Positions 1 through 9,796 of a stretch of 64,000 nucleotides of DNA are shown here, in pieces. The translations under genes and the position numbers were made by a program. Origin of the DNA: Candidatus Saccharimonadota bacterium (GTDB lineage Bacteria > Patescibacteriota > Saccharimonadia > Saccharimonadales > Saccharimonadaceae); assembly GCA_017404795.1 (NCBI GenBank), contig JAFRBR010000004.1, positions 34,120 through 98,119 on the forward strand, written 5' to 3'. The stretch's first letter is position 1, and every line of letters begins with the position of its first letter. The notes beneath the pieces were generated by a model. It saw only the letters and a list, made by a program, of their open reading frames with translations, had not been told where the DNA came from and did no database searches.

Positions 1-2981
1 ACCACCCCCTCTAGTGCCACGTTCATCCCATCCATCACATACTCATTCTCCAAATTCACAACTCGTTCTCCTTCATCCACTACCGGCGCGCCAAACGCAT
101 ACCGTTCGCTCGCATCATATTCATTAATATAATTATAATACGCAATGATATCCAACATATCCGACACCGTCTCTTTGTCCAGCCCCGAATACCGTGCCAG
201 CATCCCCTCATACGAATTATCTAGCGGGTTCTCCTCATAATACTCCTCCAAATACACCGCCACTGCTGATTTTTCAATTAATCCCATTGACTCCGCCAAA
301 GATTGATCCTCGATAAATCTTTGATAATACTTGGCTAAATTCCAGTTATCTCCACTCGCTGCTGTCCCACCTACGCTACTAGTCAATTTTATATCACCAT
401 CACCAGCATAAGCTAGCGCCGCAGAACTTCCGCCCTGATTCACGCAGGACTGACCACCAATGTAACCAAAATTCGCCTGAATCATATCCGCTTCTCCAAA
501 AGTCAAGACCTCACCAACTAACGGTGCCGACCCAATCGCCCCGTCTACAAAATCATTACCAGTACTGGTCCCAGAAATAATATCATTCTTAATATTTATA
601 TCCGGCGTTCCTAACATCGAGGTCCGCCCCGGACAATACCGCACATACACCGCAAGATCCGAATTCTTATCGATTATTACATTTCCATCACTGGTTTCAC
701 CACTAAACATGCCCAGGTCATCCAGTATATTAATTACTTCTCCCGGCTCCTCATCCATGGTGGACAAATCCGAATCCGCCAACGGCGTACCTCCAGAATC
801 ACAGGCCGCACCAACCGATGTTACATATGGACAAACTTCTTCAGCCTCTTCCCCTGTCAACAAATTATCCGCAACTTGCTTCGTAGTCGCCGAAACCGAC
901 GGCATCAACCCCACTAGAGATGTAGACACCGCCGAGCTCCCCGCTGATACCGTACTCATCACCGAACTCGCTGTACCAAAACTCGCCAACTTAGCCATAA
1001 TCGACCCCATAAAAGTATTTTTAGAAGTAATATCAAATTGGCTCATCGTTTCGCGTTCATATTTGGCCTCCTCTGCAATCACTTGTTGCCGTGCTACCGC
1101 AAAACTCTTATAACTGTCAATTGAAGCGTAAGACCCACCATTGGCCCGACTCACCCCACCCTGATACATATTGGCTGCTACCCACAGTCCATTCCCAAGA
1201 TCTTCACCCCCGACTCCAGTCAAATCTCGCACAAGAACATCAGTTATCATCGGTGCCAATACCGCTACTAATGTTCCTATACCAGCGGCAATTGCTGCCC
1301 CAGACAACATGCTAAAACCAGCTTCTAACAGCAGTGGTATGCAAGCAGCGCCAAAAGTTTCTACGCCAAATGCTACGCATGCAGCCAGGGTAGGCGCAGT
1401 GGTGACCACACCGGCCACAGCCGCTCCAACCATAGCAAAAGAGCACCCTTTAAATGTATTCATATCTCCACCTATCCCCCCCATCACACTCCTAATACTA
1501 CCCGCAAGATTAAAGCTTTTCAAGCTAGGATTATTAGGGTTCGCTTTTTTACCAGTAAACAAACTTGATAGCCCCTCCGATTCCATCGCCGCTTTTGTAG
1601 TCGTAGTATACGTACTATCCAGTTTCAGATTCTCAACATTTCCTCCAGTCCCGGCTGACAAAGTAGCGTTAGTATTAGCCCCCTTCTCATTAAACATCGC
1701 CGACAATTCTTTAAAGGGCGCCTCAGCTCCATAGCCCGCCTTAGTCTTGTCCACTGTTTCAAAAGTTAAAGTCGCAATATTCATAATTTGCAAAGCCTGC
1801 GCTGCATAAACCAAACCACTGAATGCCCCCATTATCTCCACGAAAGCACAACTAGCATTAACGGGTAATTCAACAAGGTTACCTTTATTAAATTTCCCGG
1901 CAATATTTTTTAGCTTTGTCTCCACCTCACTCTGACTCAAATCACTCCTCTTTACCTTACCTTCTTCACCAAAATCCACCGTGTTAGTCCTTTCATCCAA
2001 CAATTCTCTCGTTACTCTCGTACCATCACCATCCGCCTCTGCCTTTTTTTGCTTAAAATCCTTGGTCATATTTCGTGTCAAATTATTATTTTTAACCCAA
2101 CTATTAGTCACTCCACCAAACCAGTTCGCAAACTGCCCCCGCCAAGTCATCGACCCAGCAGTATATTTATGGCTAAAAGTTGCGTTATTCAACGCCGCAT
2201 CAAAACTCAGTGCCCCCACTCCTTGTCCTCTTAAACTCGCCGCCGTATCCGCATCCGCCGTTACTACTCGTGATTGCCCTCCATCAGTCGTGTATTCAAA
2301 AACCCTAATCTTTCTTCCATCAGGAGTCTCATAGGCATCGTTGTAAGTAATTCCTTGCCTAGCCAATTCTGTCTGTTGCTTTTCAGAAACTACAAATCTT
2401 TGTGGGCTAAAAGCCGTCCCTTTCCCCCTCACCGGATTTTTAAGCAAACCCGAATCCATCTGCCAACGCATAAATCTTGCCGACCGAATATAGGCCGACG
2501 TATGCATCGAATTATAATTTTCCTGCAAATTCGCCACCAAACTAAACAGCTGTGAACCTTGTGCCCCCATCATTAGCGCCCCCACCCCAAAAATCACAAA
2601 AAATATCCCAAGCACCGGCCCGGCCTTCTTAAACGCCCCCTTAAAATTCCCTTTCTTGAAATCTTTAGCTGCACCAACTTTACTTGCTAGCCCGCTTCTC
2701 TCCTCACCACCCGAATAAAAACCACCAGCCTGTTCACCAGCTCGAGCTTCCTCCAAGCTATCTCCACGTTGCGATAATTCACCTCCAGCCGAATCTTCTA
2801 CCCCCTTCAATCTATCAGCCGCTGTGCCATTAGCCGTTGTACGTGCATTAGCCCTTTTCTCAGCTTGCGGTCCATCTTGTGCTCCGTTACTATCTTCGCC
2901 AATCTCAAAAACCGGCCGGATATTTCTAAAACCTTCTTTTACGCGACCAAATAATCCACTTTTATCGGCATTTTCATCCAT
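1..2981 (-). CDS. Very large membrane/surface protein, N-terminal 993 residues (partial)
   Basis: The reading frame is open from an ATG at 2981 to the left window edge, so at least 993 residues are encoded and the C-terminus is missing. Residues ~1-115 are charged and soluble. A hydrophobic segment at about 120-145 (around GPVLGIFFVIFGVGALMMG) looks like a membrane span. A second long hydrophobic, Cys-containing region lies near residues 500-560 (CSFAMVGAAVAGVVTTAPT and following). The remainder is rich in Gly, Ser, Thr and Asn and carries scattered Cys. A possible -10 (TATAAT, about 2993) lies 11 nt upstream of the start. I do not recognise the family. Giant membrane proteins next to type IV pilus or secretion-like genes are common in Saccharibacteria, but nothing here proves that role. 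The only neighbour upstream on this strand is the small protein at 3058-3294. Confidence 0.75.
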   Translation of the reverse strand, partial: MDENADKSGLFGRVKEGFRNIRPVFEIGEDSNGAQDGPQAEKRANARTTANGTAADRLKGVEDSAGGELSQRGDSLEEARAGEQAGGFYSGGEERSGLASKVGAAKDFKKGNFKGAFKKAGPVLGIFFVIFGVGALMMGAQGSQLFSLVANLQENYNSMHTSAYIRSARFMRWQMDSGLLKNPVRGKGTAFSPQRFVVSEKQQTELARQGITYNDAYETPDGRKIRVFEYTTDGGQSRVVTADADTAASLRGQGVGALSFDAALNNATFSHKYTAGSMTWRGQFANWFGGVTNSWVKNNNLTRNMTKDFKQKKAEADGDGTRVTRELLDERTNTVDFGEEGKVKRSDLSQSEVETKLKNIAGKFNKGNLVELPVNASCAFVEIMGAFSGLVYAAQALQIMNIATLTFETVDKTKAGYGAEAPFKELSAMFNEKGANTNATLSAGTGGNVENLKLDSTYTTTTKAAMESEGLSSLFTGKKANPNNPSLKSFNLAGSIRSVMGGIGGDMNTFKGCSFAMVGAAVAGVVTTAPTLAACVAFGVETFGAACIPLLLEAGFSMLSGAAIAAGIGTLVAVLAPMITDVLVRDLTGVGGEDLGNGLWVAANMYQGGVSRANGGSYASIDSYKSFAVARQQVIAEEAKYERETMSQFDITSKNTFMGSIMAKLASFGTASSVMSTVSAGSSAVSTSLVGLMPSVSATTKQVADNLLTGEEAEEVCPYVTSVGAACDSGGTPLADSDLSTMDEEPGEVINILDDLGMFSGETSDGNVIIDKNSDLAVYVRYCPGRTSMLGTPDINIKNDIISGTSTGNDFVDGAIGSAPLVGEVLTFGEADMIQANFGYIGGQSCVNQGGSSAALAYAGDGDIKLTSSVGGTAASGDNWNLAKYYQRFIEDQSLAESMGLIEKSAVAVYLEEYYEENPLDNSYEGMLARYSGLDKETVSDMLDIIAYYNYINEYDASERYAFGAPVVDEGERVVNLENEYVMDGMNVALEGV

Positions 2982-3057
2982 ATATAATATATATTATATA
3001 ACACTTATGCTAAAATCGCACCAAAAACATCAAATCATCCCCCACATCTCATAATTC

Positions 3058-3294
3058 CTAAATAAATACAATGGAAATGATTGAAATCACTGCCAGCACA
3101 ATCAACACTATCCAGACCCAACCAAATTTACTAGTCTTTTTCATATTTTTGACATACTCCGAATCGTCAGCAAAATCCGGATCTGGATTCCCCTCGATTT
3201 CTTCCGATCCTACTTGCTTAGCTTTTAAATCCTCGTCAATTCTTTTTGAGAGTTCGTCTTTGTTGGTATTTTGCTTGTTTACTATTACACCCAT
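3058..3294 (-). CDS. Small C-terminally anchored membrane protein, 78 aa
   Basis: This is a short charged protein with an acidic middle (EEIEGNPDPDFADDSEYVK) and one C-terminal hydrophobic helix (WVWIVLIVLAVISIISIVF). That is the layout of a tail-anchored membrane protein. An upstream in-frame ATG at 3327 overlaps the -10 box (TATAATGG) and so cannot lie on the mRNA. The ATG at 3294, preceded by AGGAAAATT, is therefore the better start. It is encoded upstream of the giant protein on the same strand with a 76-bp gap, so it may be cotranscribed with it. It diverges from the MIP channel gene. Function unknown. Confidence 0.6.
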   Translation of the reverse strand: MGVIVNKQNTNKDELSKRIDEDLKAKQVGSEEIEGNPDPDFADDSEYVKNMKKTSKFGWVWIVLIVLAVISIISIVFI

Positions 3295-3325
3295 AATTTT
3301 CCTAAATAAGTTAATAACTTTTTCC

Positions 3326-3352
3326 ATTATATCACAAAAAGTGTGCTATAAT
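3326..3352. promoter_or_regulatory. Divergent extended -10 promoters
   Basis: Two extended -10 elements sit back to back. On the minus strand TGATATAAT (hexamer 3331-3326) serves the small protein gene. On the plus strand TGCTATAAT (hexamer 3347-3352) serves the MIP gene, whose ATG at 3380 is preceded by AAGGAGG. Confidence 0.65.
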
Positions 3353-3379
3353 AATATAAATATTATTTAAGGAGGAAAA

Positions 3380-4291
3380 ATGGCGACCAAAAAGTCGAAA
3401 GCGTCGAACAAGTCCAAAAAGACTGAATCGACCAAATCCAAAACTGCCGACAAGTCTGTCAAAAAGACCGAAGCAGTCAAAACCAACACGGTGGAGAAAG
3501 CTGGCGCAAAGAAATCCTGTCTGTCTGGGTTCTTCGCCAAGAAATACGATGAGAAGGAGTCCATCCTGACCATCTTCAAAAATCACAAATTTTACGGCTC
3601 GCTTCTCGGCGAAGTTATCGGCACTATGCTTCTTGCATTGTTGCTCTTTTCTTTGTTCTTGATGGGCTTGCCAAATCTTGCTACCTACGCTTTTGCGGTC
3701 ATTGCAATCCTGATTGCAATCTACGCCTTCTCAGGCGCCTGTCTCAACCCGCTCGTAGTAGTCGGCATGATGGCTTCACGCCGGATGTCAGTAATTCGTG
3801 GCATCATGTATATTATCGCTGAAGTTGTCGGTGCTTGGCTTGGCTGGATGATCTTCAACGGCTTCCACCTTGCCGGTGGTGAGACCGCTTACGATGTTCC
3901 TGCTATGTCCGCTCTCGCCGAGAATGGCTTCTGGCCTATCGCTATGGTTGAGCTCCTAGGCGCAGCCATCATTGCGTTCTTCTTCGCTCGCGCGTTGAAA
4001 TACAAACGCAGTGTCTTCACCTTTGGTGCAGTAGTAGCTGGCGGTGTCATTCTAGCTATCATTATTGGCTACGTTGTTTCCGCTGCCTTCCTAGGCGCCA
4101 GCAACAACTTCGTTATGAACCCAGCCGTTGCTACCATGCTTCAAATCTTCCCCTCTTCGGGCGACAATTTCGGCGAAATCATCGGCGGCATTTGCCAAGC
4201 CTTATCGCTTTACGCAATCATTCCAATGATTGGCGGTGTCATCGGCTTCTATCTATCCGATTTCACCAGTAAACTCTCCGCCGAGGAGTAG
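3380..4291 (+). CDS. MIP/aquaporin-family membrane channel
   Basis: A 303-residue protein with a strongly Lys-rich N-terminal extension (~45 residues, MATKKSKASNKSKKTES...) followed by about six hydrophobic helices. The two half-helix signature loops of the major intrinsic protein family are visible: SGACLNPLVVVGM (NPL instead of NPA) and SNNFVMNPAVATM (canonical NPA). Family knowledge: MIP proteins conduct water, glycerol or other small neutral solutes across the cytoplasmic membrane. Which solute is carried here cannot be told from sequence. The start is fixed by AAGGAGGAAAA directly upstream. A hairpin terminator follows the stop. The basic N-terminal tail is an add-on relative to typical family members and resembles the Lys/Ala tails seen on several ribosomal proteins in this window. 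Confidence 0.85.
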   Translation: MATKKSKASNKSKKTESTKSKTADKSVKKTEAVKTNTVEKAGAKKSCLSGFFAKKYDEKESILTIFKNHKFYGSLLGEVIGTMLLALLLFSLFLMGLPNLATYAFAVIAILIAIYAFSGACLNPLVVVGMMASRRMSVIRGIMYIIAEVVGAWLGWMIFNGFHLAGGETAYDVPAMSALAENGFWPIAMVELLGAAIIAFFFARALKYKRSVFTFGAVVAGGVILAIIIGYVVSAAFLGASNNFVMNPAVATMLQIFPSSGDNFGEIIGGICQALSLYAIIPMIGGVIGFYLSDFTSKLSAEE

Positions 4292-4306
4292 AAATATAAC
4301 TTCAAA

Positions 4307-4336
4307 AAATATACCCGAAAGGGTATATTTTTTATT
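4307..4336. terminator. Bidirectional Rho-independent terminator
   Basis: A perfect 10-bp stem, AAATATACCC / GGGTATATTT, with a GAAA loop (4317-4320), T-rich on the plus side and A-rich on the other. It lies between the convergent MIP gene and metG and can serve both. Confidence 0.85.
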
Positions 4337-5750
4337 GCTTTGGAAATAGCGGTTTCTCAGGCGGTTCAATTTTGCCAGCAAAAATCTCGTCAATTTTATC
4401 CGTAGTTACTGGAATAAACGGCTTTAATTCATAATTCACTTGCAACAAATCACGAACTAGTCCGCTTAAACATTTGTGCAATTTTTCTGTTTCACCATTC
4501 TTGGCTAGCATCCATGGTTTCTCATCATCAATTCGCTTGTTCAAAGCCTGTACTTTCTCCCAGACACAATCAAATACTTTAGCGTATTCAAATTTGTCCA
4601 TCAATACCCGATATTCTGCGTCAAAATCTAATTCTGGCAACTTGCTAAGTTCAATCCCATTTTTCGCACACATCGCCGCAAGTCTCTGTACCAAATTCCC
4701 CAAATCATTAGCTAGCTCATTATTATAGGCATTCTCAAACTTTTCCCAAGTAAAATCCGAATCATTAAAAGTATCGACATGGCGCAAAAAATAATACCGA
4801 AAGGCGTCCAAGCCATATTTCTCAATTACTTCCATTGGGTCCACCACATTACCTATCGTCTTGCTCATTTTTTGCCCATCAGCTAGCACCATTCCGTGCG
4901 AAATCAAAACTTTCGGTAATTCTAATCCTAATCCCAGCAGCATTGCCGGCCAAATAATCGCGTGGAACCTCAAGATATCCTTCCCCACAAATTGCGCTGC
5001 CGCCGGCCACCATTCACGATAATCATCCGTATCCGGATACCCCAGCACTGTCAAATAATTCGACAACGCGTCCACCCACACATACATTACTTGCGACTCG
5101 TCTCCAGGTACCGGTATCCCCCACTCTAGCTGTTCTTTCGGCCTCGAAATTGACACATCCGGCGAATCCGCCAGTAATCTCAAAATCTCTTTTTTCCGAA
5201 ACTCCGGCAAAACTAACATTTTGTCCGATTCAATCGCCCGAGCAATCTGCTCCTTAAAATCCGAAATTCGAAAATAATAATTCTTTTCCTTTAGTTTTTC
5301 ATATGGTTTTAAATGGTCCGGGCAAGCTCCATTATTTTCTTCATATTCTTTATCCGTAATGAATCTTTCACAACCAGTGCAATACCACCCTTCATACGTG
5401 TCCATATAAATATGGTTAGTTAATCGTTGCCAAATCTCTTGCACTCGCTTTTCGTGCTTAGTGTCCGTAGTTCTTACAAAATCCGTATAATTAACCCCTA
5501 ACTGACTAATAAAATCCACAAACTTACCCGCCTGCGCATCCACAAACTCCTGCACACTCACTCCTAACTGAGTTGCTTTTTGCCAAATCTTACTACCATG
5601 TTCATCCGTCCCCGCCTGCAAGCGTACTTCATCACCACACAGATTATAATATCGTACACAAACATCGGCCAAGCAATAATCCATTGCATGACCGATGTGG
5701 GGGTTTCCGTTCATATACGGAATCGCCGTTGTCACATATTTCTTCGTCAT
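4332..5750 (-). CDS. metG: Methionyl-tRNA synthetase
   Basis: 472 residues. It charges tRNA-Met with methionine. The class I HIGH motif is at residues 18-21 (GNPHIGHAMD) and the KMSKS loop is KMSKT near residue 295. A connective-peptide zinc knuckle shows CTGC followed by a further Cys (GACPDH). The length fits the short form without the C-terminal EMAP/Trbp111 tRNA-binding domain. The predicted -10 (TTGTAAAAT) lies within the last codons of the upstream gene and ends 6 nt before the ATG, so the message is probably leaderless. It ends at the shared terminator with the MIP gene. Confidence 0.95.
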   Translation of the reverse strand: MTKKYVTTAIPYMNGNPHIGHAMDYCLADVCVRYYNLCGDEVRLQAGTDEHGSKIWQKATQLGVSVQEFVDAQAGKFVDFISQLGVNYTDFVRTTDTKHEKRVQEIWQRLTNHIYMDTYEGWYCTGCERFITDKEYEENNGACPDHLKPYEKLKEKNYYFRISDFKEQIARAIESDKMLVLPEFRKKEILRLLADSPDVSISRPKEQLEWGIPVPGDESQVMYVWVDALSNYLTVLGYPDTDDYREWWPAAAQFVGKDILRFHAIIWPAMLLGLGLELPKVLISHGMVLADGQKMSKTIGNVVDPMEVIEKYGLDAFRYYFLRHVDTFNDSDFTWEKFENAYNNELANDLGNLVQRLAAMCAKNGIELSKLPELDFDAEYRVLMDKFEYAKVFDCVWEKVQALNKRIDDEKPWMLAKNGETEKLHKCLSGLVRDLLQVNYELKPFIPVTTDKIDEIFAGKIEPPEKPLFPKQ

Positions 5751-5759
5751 GAAAATATT

Positions 5760-6812
5760 TTACAATACTTCACAGACAAAATCAAGCGACTCATAATTAG
5801 CTTGGATGCTAGACTTTGTCAAATCAAGAGCTCCAGTGCTATCCGTCGGCAAGAAATAAACATCAGCACTTTCTGGTGTCAATTCATCTGCCAAAGCTTC
5901 GTGCACCGCATTTTCTACCGGTTCGTTACTTACTGCATCTTCATCAGTATAAGTGACCATTTCGGTTAGAACGATCTTGGTCAACATATTGTCGTCATCA
6001 AACTCTGCGCTCACGCTAATAGTCCCCGATGTAGCATCATTCAATTTAGCAATTTCTGCTGTCGTCATATTACGAGCGCAACTAATCGCACCAGACGTTG
6101 CGTCCACGTTTTCCTCATCTTCCATTTCATCCGTAGCATTACTGTTTGTATTCTCATCAATTGTCACTTGAGTATTTGGAGTACTGCCACCAGATGAACC
6201 ACCCTGGTCGCCTAATAACTGAATTGCTAATACTGCGCCTAGGGCAATCACAATCATCGCCGCTACAATAATCAAAGCAATCAGAGTAGTTTTATTTGTT
6301 TTCTTCTTGGCTGGTGCCATTGGCGCGCCGTTTGCCACATCTGGTTGCGTAGCCGGATCATTAAAAGCCACACTTGGTGTCTGCTTGTCATTATTTACAA
6401 ATGGATTCGCCGCCGGTGCTGGCTCCACCGCAGCTCCTGCCGCCGGCCCAGATACTGCCGAACCAATTGAACCCGGTGCTGGCTCTGCCGCCTTCATTGG
6501 CGCCTTAAGCTCTTCCTCTACTGGATCTGGCGCTGGGGCTGGCTCTGGCATCATAATTGGGTCGGTCGCAGCTAGTCCTTCAGATTGCATCGCCGGATTG
6601 CCTACTGGTGCTGGTGCTCCCGATGGAGACACCACCGGATTAATCACCGGATTAACCGGTGGAGTGGTCATTCCGCTCGCTGCCGTAGCCGGAGTCGGGC
6701 TAGGAGCCGCCGCTGGCGCTGGTCCTGCCGGAGCTACTGGAGCAGGCGCTGCTGGTGCTGCTGGAGCAGGCGTCGGGTTAGGATTTGGTGTTGGATTTGT
6801 TGTTGGATCCAT
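5760..6812 (-). CDS. Pro/Ala-rich single-span surface protein
   Basis: 350 residues. Residues 1-~165 are a low-complexity Pro/Ala/Asn segment, followed by a basic stretch (AKKKTNK) and one transmembrane helix at about 176-200. A ~150-residue C-terminal domain with an Asp/Glu/Asn-rich linker follows and is probably extracytoplasmic. No known fold is recognised. The same plan (P/A/G/M-rich cytoplasmic tail, one helix, outer domain) recurs in the protein at 59899-60714, so the two may be distant paralogs or share an export style. AAAGGA precedes the ATG, and TGTTATAAT lies about 50 nt upstream. It lies 9 bp upstream of metG on the same strand. Confidence 0.8.
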   Translation of the reverse strand: MDPTTNPTPNPNPTPAPAAPAAPAPVAPAGPAPAAAPSPTPATAASGMTTPPVNPVINPVVSPSGAPAPVGNPAMQSEGLAATDPIMMPEPAPAPDPVEEELKAPMKAAEPAPGSIGSAVSGPAAGAAVEPAPAANPFVNNDKQTPSVAFNDPATQPDVANGAPMAPAKKKTNKTTLIALIIVAAMIVIALGAVLAIQLLGDQGGSSGGSTPNTQVTIDENTNSNATDEMEDEENVDATSGAISCARNMTTAEIAKLNDATSGTISVSAEFDDDNMLTKIVLTEMVTYTDEDAVSNEPVENAVHEALADELTPESADVYFLPTDSTGALDLTKSSIQANYESLDFVCEVL

Positions 6813-6964
6813 TTTCTTATTCCTTTTTAAAAATTATTTAACTAATTGCTTTTGCTTAATTATAACATACATAATCAAAAATTGAAATGGAATTGACTTC
6901 CATTTTAATTTTCTTACTAGTTTCTTTTCCTGGTCTTTTCTTTGCCCAAATAAAAGGCCGAATT

Positions 6965-8851
6965 TTATCTCCCCCCAAATCCTCCGCCCCCTCCACCCCC
7001 ACCAGACAATCCTCCGCCACCCCCGCCCGAACCGCCAGAAGACCAACCCCCACCACCAGATACCGAACTACTCGTATACTGCGTAGCCCCAGTAGCATAT
7101 CCCGCAGCGTTTCGCATCGTCCGTGACAATTCAGAAGCCGTAATCCCCGCCAGCAAATAATCAGGCTCTTCAATCTCCTCAACCTTACAATACTGCTCCA
7201 TCTCGTTCATCCAACTCTCTTCCAGTCCAAATATCGCTGCATAGGGCAGCAGCTTCTCATACAATTTCACAATCCCTTTACTAGAAACATCTGCTCCGTC
7301 CACACTCTGCAAAAACTTCATTCGTTCCGCTTCCGCCATCCCAATATACAGTTTCAACCCCTCCATATATTTTGACGCTTTTAGCCCCTCAGTAGTGTGA
7401 TTGCCGTATTTTCGCGTCCTTCGCCTCAGAATAATCCATATCATCATCGTCACACAAATCATCCCAAAAGTTACCGGCAAAAATTCTTCTTCACCGATTA
7501 CTCTCCCGCCATAATTCTGAGCAAATTCAATCATGCTTTCCCCTATTCCTATCCAGGTAGCTCCCCCGATCATCACAAACGGCACCGCCACTATAAATCC
7601 AGCTATCACGCCTAGAATCGATGTGCTCGTACTACTATTTCCAATCATATAATCCTTTTCCACTAGACCATCCCTCTTTATCTTGGACAATATTTCGTCA
7701 TCAAACTTCTTGCCCAACTTTTGCAGGCTACTAGTTGCCGTATGTCTTTGAACTGTAATCACATCCTCATTATTCACGGCCGAGCCACCATTTAGTAGTT
7801 CTAACACATATTTTTCCTCTGGCTCCAGACTTTCCACCTCTTTTACAATTATTTCCCATTGCTTAGACTTCTTCACTTCTTCATTCTTCTTAATTTCAAT
7901 TTTTCGTTTTACAATTAAATCCAATAATATCCCCACTTTAGAATCCTTTTTCTTGCCCAAATATACTTCAGTCATCTCCGCCAAACTATACTTACCATCA
8001 GGTTGATATTGTGGCGCCGTAAAAATCCCCTTATATTCTTTAATTTTCGGCCTTGCCTTCAAATATTTCCGCCCCGGAAATAGCGCCAACAGTAATCCAC
8101 AAATCACCACTAGCCCAATCATCATCCACACCAAAATACAATTATCATCTACCGCCGGCACCACAAAACTCCCAGATTTTAGTTCTATATCAAAAGTCAA
8201 ATTCTCTCCTGCCTTCAAATTTGCCGCCGTAAACTCCACCCCGTCATCAATCTGACTAATCTCGCACCTATCCTGTCCGCTTGCACCGTATTTTCCTACA
8301 TAACACCACTGCTTACCGGCATAATCATTTGCAACGCTTTCATCAAAATGCACTCTTGCCACCACCTTATCAAATCTCTGACTCGCTCCATTTCCATTCG
8401 TATCCCAATAGAGCTCTTGGTAATCCCCAAAATCCGTCACTACTTTTTCAAAATTATATTCAAAAGTATAAACTTGTTCACCTAGCACATAATCATCCGT
8501 GCCCGTACAAACTTCATAATGCCCGCTATATTTTTCAATACTATAAATCGGTTCCGTCTCTCCATTTCTTAGCACTTTGATATTACTCGAATTCAAATTC
8601 GGCAAAGTCACATTCGCTCCATCTTGATTAGTATATGGTATCTGCCGACATATTCCTTTATTTTGATTATATTCTGGAAATACCGCCGTCACATCCTCTA
8701 TTATCTTTAAGTGACTAACTCCTTCCTCATCCTTACTCAAATAATAATCACCCGTAAAATCACTAAAATAAAAATCCTGCACTCCCGCATATACTGGCAC
8801 CGTTAGTAAACTTATTATTGTTATTATTGTCCCCAAAATCCACTTTTTCAT
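6965..8851 (-). CDS. DUF2207-family membrane protein with Gly-rich tail
   Basis: 628 residues. There is an N-terminal signal peptide (KKWILGTIITIISLLTVPVYA), then a DUF2207-like extracellular domain (about 25-235), and a transmembrane helix near 240-260. A cytoplasmic region follows, then two more helices near 410-470, and the C-terminus is almost pure Gly/Ser ending GGGFGGR. This matches the DUF2207 (YciQ-like) family, which has no established function. The ATG follows TGTTATAAT by 6 nt, so the transcript is expected to be leaderless. The gene diverges from ldh and the two -10 boxes are only a few bp apart. Confidence 0.8.
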   Translation of the reverse strand: MKKWILGTIITIISLLTVPVYAGVQDFYFSDFTGDYYLSKDEEGVSHLKIIEDVTAVFPEYNQNKGICRQIPYTNQDGANVTLPNLNSSNIKVLRNGETEPIYSIEKYSGHYEVCTGTDDYVLGEQVYTFEYNFEKVVTDFGDYQELYWDTNGNGASQRFDKVVARVHFDESVANDYAGKQWCYVGKYGASGQDRCEISQIDDGVEFTAANLKAGENLTFDIELKSGSFVVPAVDDNCILVWMMIGLVVICGLLLALFPGRKYLKARPKIKEYKGIFTAPQYQPDGKYSLAEMTEVYLGKKKDSKVGILLDLIVKRKIEIKKNEEVKKSKQWEIIVKEVESLEPEEKYVLELLNGGSAVNNEDVITVQRHTATSSLQKLGKKFDDEILSKIKRDGLVEKDYMIGNSSTSTSILGVIAGFIVAVPFVMIGGATWIGIGESMIEFAQNYGGRVIGEEEFLPVTFGMICVTMMIWIILRRRTRKYGNHTTEGLKASKYMEGLKLYIGMAEAERMKFLQSVDGADVSSKGIVKLYEKLLPYAAIFGLEESWMNEMEQYCKVEEIEEPDYLLAGITASELSRTMRNAAGYATGATQYTSSSVSGGGGWSSGGSGGGGGGLSGGGGGGGGFGGR

Positions 8852-8881
8852 ATTTTTATTATAACATGCTATAATATGCTT

Positions 8882-9796
8882 ATGGATAATAATAAAATCA
8901 TGATTGTGGGGACTGGCAACGTAGGAGCATCAATTGCTTTTGCCTTACTTAATCAGCGTACCGCCGTCAACGAAATAGTTTTAACTGATATCATTGCAAA
9001 AGACGCCGCCGGCGAAGCCATGGACTTAAAAGACGCTCTTGCCGTCTCACCTAGCTACATCAAAATCAAAAACGGCACCTATAAAGACGCTAGAGATTGT
9101 GATGTTGTAGTCATCACTGCCGGTGCCGCTCAGAAACCCGGCGAAACCCGCATGGATTTACTCAAGAAAAATGTCAACATCTTAAAAGGCATGGTCGAGC
9201 AAATCATGGATTCTGGGTTCAACGGCATTTTCCTAGTCGTCACCAATCCTATGGATGTTATGACTTACTATACTATGAAATTCTCTGGCCTCCCCGCCGA
9301 AAAGGTCCTTGGCTCTGGCACCGTCCTAGATTCCGCCAGGCTCCGCACTCGCATTGCCAGCTACTTAGACGTTAATCCCAAATCCATCCATGCTTACCAA
9401 GTCGGCGAACATGGCGACACCGAACTCACCCTATGGTCACTAGCCGACATCGGCGGCCAACCAGTTTCCAAATTACTCCCCGCCGCCACCCGCAAAGACA
9501 TCTCTGATTTCGTCAAAAACGAAGCCTATGACATTATCGACAAAAAAGGTGCCACCTATTATGGCATCGCAACTTGTGTCGTCCAAATTCTTAATTGTAT
9601 TCTTAATGACGAACACCGCGTCCTCGCCGTCTCGTCATATGACCATTTCTCCGGTGTGAGTTTTGGCTGGCCATCAATAGTAGGACGAAATGGTGCCATT
9701 CGCCGCCTAGATCTCAAAATCTCCGAGAAAGAAGGCATCTCTCTCCAAAAATCTATCAACACACTGAAGAAAGCCATAGCATCAATTCATCTTTGA
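8882..9796 (+). CDS. ldh: L-lactate dehydrogenase
   Basis: About 304 residues. It interconverts pyruvate and L-lactate with NAD(H), consistent with a fermentative lifestyle. Visible features are the Rossmann motif GTGNVGASIA, the substrate loop AGAAQKPGETR, the GTVLDSARLR segment and the catalytic GEHGDTE. The Gln before KPGETR is the family marker for lactate over malate (Arg in malate dehydrogenases). A longer ATG exists at 8876, but it abuts the -10 box (8870-8875). The ATG at 8882 lies where transcription should begin, so a leaderless start there is preferred. The 3' end overlaps the convergent sbcB gene by 41 bp. Confidence 0.9.
   Translation: MDNNKIMIVGTGNVGASIAFALLNQRTAVNEIVLTDIIAKDAAGEAMDLKDALAVSPSYIKIKNGTYKDARDCDVVVITAGAAQKPGETRMDLLKKNVNILKGMVEQIMDSGFNGIFLVVTNPMDVMTYYTMKFSGLPAEKVLGSGTVLDSARLRTRIASYLDVNPKSIHAYQVGEHGDTELTLWSLADIGGQPVSKLLPAATRKDISDFVKNEAYDIIDKKGATYYGIATCVVQILNCILNDEHRVLAVSSYDHFSGVSFGWPSIVGRNGAIRRLDLKISEKEGISLQKSINTLKKAIASIHL

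Noticed and set aside
709..2555. Several plus-strand ORFs
   Set aside because: They lie opposite a continuous minus-strand frame of 993 codons and show no family match or binding sites.
6307..6885. 192-codon plus-strand ORF rich in Gly/Ala
   Set aside because: It mirrors the Pro/Ala-rich codons of the real gene at 5760-6812; composition artefact.
8876..9796. Malate dehydrogenase
   Set aside because: The substrate loop has Gln (AQKPGETR), the lactate dehydrogenase marker.
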